DNA from: an uncultured Nitrosomonadales bacterium
Lineage (GTDB): Bacteria > Pseudomonadota > Gammaproteobacteria > Burkholderiales > Gallionellaceae
Direction: 5' to 3'
Length of the DNA stretch: 5,774 bases
NCBI GenBank assembly: GCA_903934275.1
Contig: CAIZNF010000301.1
Span: 1-5,774 of the forward strand
The notes beneath the pieces are model-generated. The model saw only the letters and a program-made list of their open reading frames with translations. It was not told the DNA's origin and searched no databases. This document shows positions 3,484 to 5,774 of this stretch, one piece after another. The number at the start of each line of letters is the position of its first letter. Position 1 is the stretch's first letter. A program made the position numbers and the translations under genes.

Positions 3484-5774
3484 ATGAACCGCATCTACCG
3501 ACTCATCTGGAGCAAGATAGCCAACGCCTTGGTGGCCGTCTCCGAAATTGCCAAGGGACACAGCAAGAGCGGTGGCGCCACTGCCGTTCGTGGTGAGCCT
3601 GTCGAACCACAATTTAGCGCCAACAACTGGCCTTCGACAGGCTCAGGCCGAATGGCTTTCTTGAAATCGCATTATCGGTGCAAGCTCCTTGCCGCTTCGC
3701 TTGCGCTCACCCTCAACGGCACGCCCGCCCACGCACTCGATGCTGGCGCGCTGCCCACTGGCGGCACGGTCACCGCCGGTGCGGCCAGCATCAGCCAAAC
3801 CGCCCACATCCTCACCGTCCAACAAACCACGCAAAAAGCCGTGCTCGACTGGCAAAGCTTCAACATCGGCAGCGCCGCCACCGTCAACTTCAACCAGCCC
3901 AACGCGAGCTCAGTCGCCCTGAACCGCATCGCCGGTAACAGCGCCTCGGAGATATACGGCAAGCTCAACGCCAACGGCCAAGTCTTCTTCACCAACCCCA
4001 ACGGCATGTTGTTTGGCCGCAGCGCGCAAGTCAACGTCGGCGGCATCCTCGCCACCACCTTGAACCTCAGCAACAGCGACTTCATGGCGGGCAACTACCG
4101 CTTCACCCAGTCAAACAATGGCACAGGCACAGGCAGCATCCGCAACGAAGGCCTCATCAACGCCCTGGGCAGCGCCGCCCTCATCGGCAACACCGTGCAG
4201 AACGCCGGACAAATCAACGCCACCACCGTCACCCTCGCCGCAGGCAACACCGTCGCCATCGATCTCACCGGCGACGGCCTGATCCGCGCGAGAATCGAAG
4301 ATGCCGCGCTGCGCGCCAGCATCGAAAATTCCGGCAACATCGAAGGCGCACAAATCACCCTCACCGCCGGACAAGCCAGAGACGCGCTGGACCGCGTCGT
4401 CAACAACAGCGGCGTGATCCGAGCTGTCGGGTTGACCATGCGGGGCGGCGAGATATTGCTTGAAGGCGGACAAACGCTCAACTCTGGCACACTCGATGCC
4501 TCCACTTTGCTCCCCTCGCCCCTTGCGGGAGAGGGGCTGGGGGAGAGGGGTCATTCAACCGACGGCGGCACCATCCAAGTCCTCGGCCAGCAAGTCGGCA
4601 TCATGGACGGCGCAACCGTCACCGCCAACGGCACGCAAAACGGCGGCACCATCCTAATCGGTGGCGACTACCAGGGCAAAAATCCCAACGTACAAAACGC
4701 CCAAGTCACTTACGTCGCTCCCACCGCAACCATCAGCGCCGACGGCGGCACCATTACTCCCTCTCCCCTCGCGGTAACCAATAACTTGGCTGTCGTAGTT
4801 GGACAGCCTAGTCAGATGGCTAGTAGTTCCATCAGAGAGGGTTGGGGAGAGGGGGTAGGCAACGGCGGCAAAATCATCGTCTGGGCCGACAACACCACCC
4901 GCGCCTACGGCAACCTCTCTGCCAAAGGCGGCGCAAACGGCGGCAATGGCGGCTTCATCGAAACCTCCGGCAAGATATTTCTGGATGTCACCAATCCCGC
5001 CGACGTTTCGGCGGCGAATGGTCAGGGCGGTACTTGGCTACTCGATCCGAACAACATCACCATTCAGGCAACGGGATCAGATACAAACATTGGCGGCAAT
5101 CCAAACTTTCTGACGACCAACGACACATCCATACTGACCACGGCCACCATTCAGGCAGCATTGAATGCGGGCACAAACGTGGTCATCACAACGGGTTCGG
5201 GCGGCACCAATCTTCAAGCCGGTGACATTACCGTTGCCAGCGCCATCAGCAAGACGGCGGGCACCGATGCCACGCTGACGCTTAATGCGCACAACAACAT
5301 CAACCTGAATGCCAGCATCACCTCGACGGTTGGGCAGTTGAACATGGCGCTCAACCCGGATTCGGATGCAACAGGTGGAGGCCAAATCAACCTTGCAGCG
5401 GTCACGCTCAATCCGAACGGTGGCACCATTGATGCCACCGGCAAGGCCATCAGTCATACCACGGGTGTTGCCACGCTTACCAACGCCAACATCCTCGGTG
5501 GCACATTAGCTCTTTCTGGAACAGGCACGCTGACCACCAGCGGTACTTTCAGCAGCACCGGAATAATCAATATGTCGGCAGGCACCCTTAATTTGGGTGG
5601 CACTTGGACGGTAAACCCGCTGAGCATCAACATGAGCGGCGGCACGCTGAGCCTGAACAGCGCCTTCACCACGGCGCAGCTGGCGGGAATCAACCGCACG
5701 GCGGGCAGCGTGCAGATGAGTGGCAGCACCTGGGACAACACGGGGCAGACGTATGACCTGTCTGCGGCGGGTCA
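3484..5774 (+). CDS. TpsA exoprotein, filamentous-haemagglutinin-like, 5' part (763 codons, open at the window end)
   Basis: This is the secreted substrate of the system; relatives act as adhesins, haemolysins or contact-inhibition toxins, and which of these applies is unknown because the C-terminus lies outside the window. Residues 1-29 are an extended signal peptide region (MNRIYRLIWSKIANALVAVS, then EIAKGHSKS). The ordinary signal-peptide core follows at about 67-84 (KLLAASLALTLNGTPAHA) with likely cleavage before LDAG. Between them, residues 34-58 are encoded by a palindromic repeat. The TPS domain runs from about 85 to beyond 200, with VNFNQPNASSVALNRI, NGQVFFTNPNGMLFGRSAQV and NVGGILATTLNLSNSDF. 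Next come the family blocks GGDYQGKNPNVQNAQVTYV, GGKIIVWADNTTRAYG, GGNGGFIETSGK and GTWLLDPNNITI, then a Gly/Thr/Asn-rich beta-helix stretch (for example GGTLALSGTGTLTTSGT). I see no cysteine after the signal peptide, as is usual for proteins exported unfolded. Residues 343-356 and 426-458 are further repeat-derived segments. The frame has no stop to 5774. Confidence 0.93.
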   Translation, partial: MNRIYRLIWSKIANALVAVSEIAKGHSKSGGATAVRGEPVEPQFSANNWPSTGSGRMAFLKSHYRCKLLAASLALTLNGTPAHALDAGALPTGGTVTAGAASISQTAHILTVQQTTQKAVLDWQSFNIGSAATVNFNQPNASSVALNRIAGNSASEIYGKLNANGQVFFTNPNGMLFGRSAQVNVGGILATTLNLSNSDFMAGNYRFTQSNNGTGTGSIRNEGLINALGSAALIGNTVQNAGQINATTVTLAAGNTVAIDLTGDGLIRARIEDAALRASIENSGNIEGAQITLTAGQARDALDRVVNNSGVIRAVGLTMRGGEILLEGGQTLNSGTLDASTLLPSPLAGEGLGERGHSTDGGTIQVLGQQVGIMDGATVTANGTQNGGTILIGGDYQGKNPNVQNAQVTYVAPTATISADGGTITPSPLAVTNNLAVVVGQPSQMASSSIREGWGEGVGNGGKIIVWADNTTRAYGNLSAKGGANGGNGGFIETSGKIFLDVTNPADVSAANGQGGTWLLDPNNITIQATGSDTNIGGNPNFLTTNDTSILTTATIQAALNAGTNVVITTGSGGTNLQAGDITVASAISKTAGTDATLTLNAHNNINLNASITSTVGQLNMALNPDSDATGGGQINLAAVTLNPNGGTIDATGKAISHTTGVATLTNANILGGTLALSGTGTLTTSGTFSSTGIINMSAGTLNLGGTWTVNPLSINMSGGTLSLNSAFTTAQLAGINRTAGSVQMSGSTWDNTGQTYDLSAAG
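3583..3656. repeat. Palindromic repeat inside the tpsA signal-peptide coding region
   Basis: Two 26-base arms, 3583-3608 and 3631-3656, are inverted copies matching at about 20 of 26 positions, with a perfect 13-base core (TGAGCCTGTCGAA at 3594-3606, complement at 3633-3645). A 22-base loop separates them. The form (GTTCGTGGTGAGCCTGTCGAAC ... CTTCGACAGGCTCAGGCCGAA) resembles a dispersed intergenic repeat I recall from many proteobacteria; copy number here is unverified. It is translated in frame as AVRGEPVEPQFSANNWPSTG followed by SGRMA, residues 34-58 of TpsA. Confidence 0.8.
4510..4550. repeat. Dispersed-type CTCCCC...GAGGGG palindromic repeat within tpsA (copy 1)
   Basis: An inner stem GCCCCT (4518-4523) pairs with AGGGGC (4532-4537) around TGCGGGAG, and C-rich and G-rich flanks give an imperfect outer stem. 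The sequence type (C-rich arm, TTGCGGGAGAGGGG, CTGGGGGAGAGGGG) is a familiar proteobacterial intergenic repeat from memory. In tpsA it is translated as LPSPLAGEGLGERG (residues 343-356), a peptide unlike the surrounding Gly/Thr/Asn-rich repeats, immediately before DGGTIQVLG. Confidence 0.75.
4755..4857. repeat. Interrupted copy 2 of the CTCCCC-type repeat within tpsA, with tandem hairpins inside
   Basis: Terminal inverted repeats TACTCCCTCTCCCC (4755-4768) and GGGGAGAGGGGGTA (4844-4857) match at 13 of 14 positions. The ends encode PSPLA and REGWGEG, the same peptide phase as copy 1. Between TCGCGG (4769-4774) and GAGAGGG (4835-4841), where a normal copy would be nearly continuous, lie about 60 extra bases. 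These form two hairpins: GGCTGTC/GACAGCC (4788-4794 and 4802-4808) and GATGG/CCATC (4815-4819 and 4829-4833). Both loops contain GTAGTT. The frame stays open throughout (residues 426-458). Confidence 0.7.

Noticed and set aside
2279..3487. A 402-codon forward-strand open frame across the TA region
   Set aside because: It lies opposite brnA, higA and higB, whose reverse-strand translations match known families along their length. The forward translation is low-complexity and family-free, and it is explained as a shadow of GC-rich reverse-strand codons.
4095..4554. Reverse-strand open frames opposite the TPS-domain and repeat region
   Set aside because: The forward frame is continuous through here with clear TpsA blocks. 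The reverse frames have no recognisable domain, and part of one is the repeat itself read backwards (LPQPLSRKGRGE).
4510..4857. CRISPR array
   Set aside because: There are only two related repeats about 200 bases apart, each palindromic and inside a coding frame. No regular repeat-spacer pattern is present.

Overview
The window is a two-partner secretion (TPS, type Vb) locus from a proteobacterium. GC-rich coding sequence with many C-ending codons, the extended signal peptide on the exoprotein, BrnTA and HigBA modules, and abundant dispersed palindromic repeats all suggest a beta- or gammaproteobacterium. The sequence does not fix the genus.

Layout. Positions 1-382 hold no gene. They contain a small hairpin repeat, a long inverted repeat with perfect 19-bp arms (78-96 and 187-205), and a run of short perfect palindromes before the first gene. 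From 383 to 2113 (+) is a TpsB outer-membrane transporter (ShlB/FhaC/HecB family) with signal peptide, two POTRA domains and a 16-strand-type barrel region. From 2114 to about 3483 lies a reverse-strand toxin-antitoxin cluster: a degenerate second brnA tail (2190-2264), an intact brnA (2308-2634), the 3' end of a brnT toxin gene (2597-2710), and an apparently intact higB-higA pair (3427 down to 2721). A perfect palindrome inside a plausible higB promoter (3451-3465) is a good candidate for the HigA operator. From 3484 (+) to the window edge runs the first 763 codons of a TpsA exoprotein (filamentous-haemagglutinin-like), with extended signal peptide, TPS domain and start of the glycine/threonine-rich beta-helix. 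It is easy to miss because its stop lies beyond the window.

How it fits together. TpsB should recognise the N-terminal TPS domain of TpsA and pass it through the outer membrane. Partner genes like these are commonly adjacent and cotranscribed, but here they are separated by about 1.37 kb of opposite-strand TA genes and relics. TpsA therefore probably needs its own promoter, and its leader overlaps the higBA control region.

Most unusual features. The tpsA reading frame contains three dispersed-type palindromic repeats that are read through without a stop. One lies inside the extended signal peptide. Two share a PSPLA-coding sequence and lie in the same orientation and reading phase. The TA cluster looks like repeated accretion and decay: a second brnA tail, and a brnT whose 5' part ends where higA begins. 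I see no clearly unknown enzyme system. The novelty is in the architecture.
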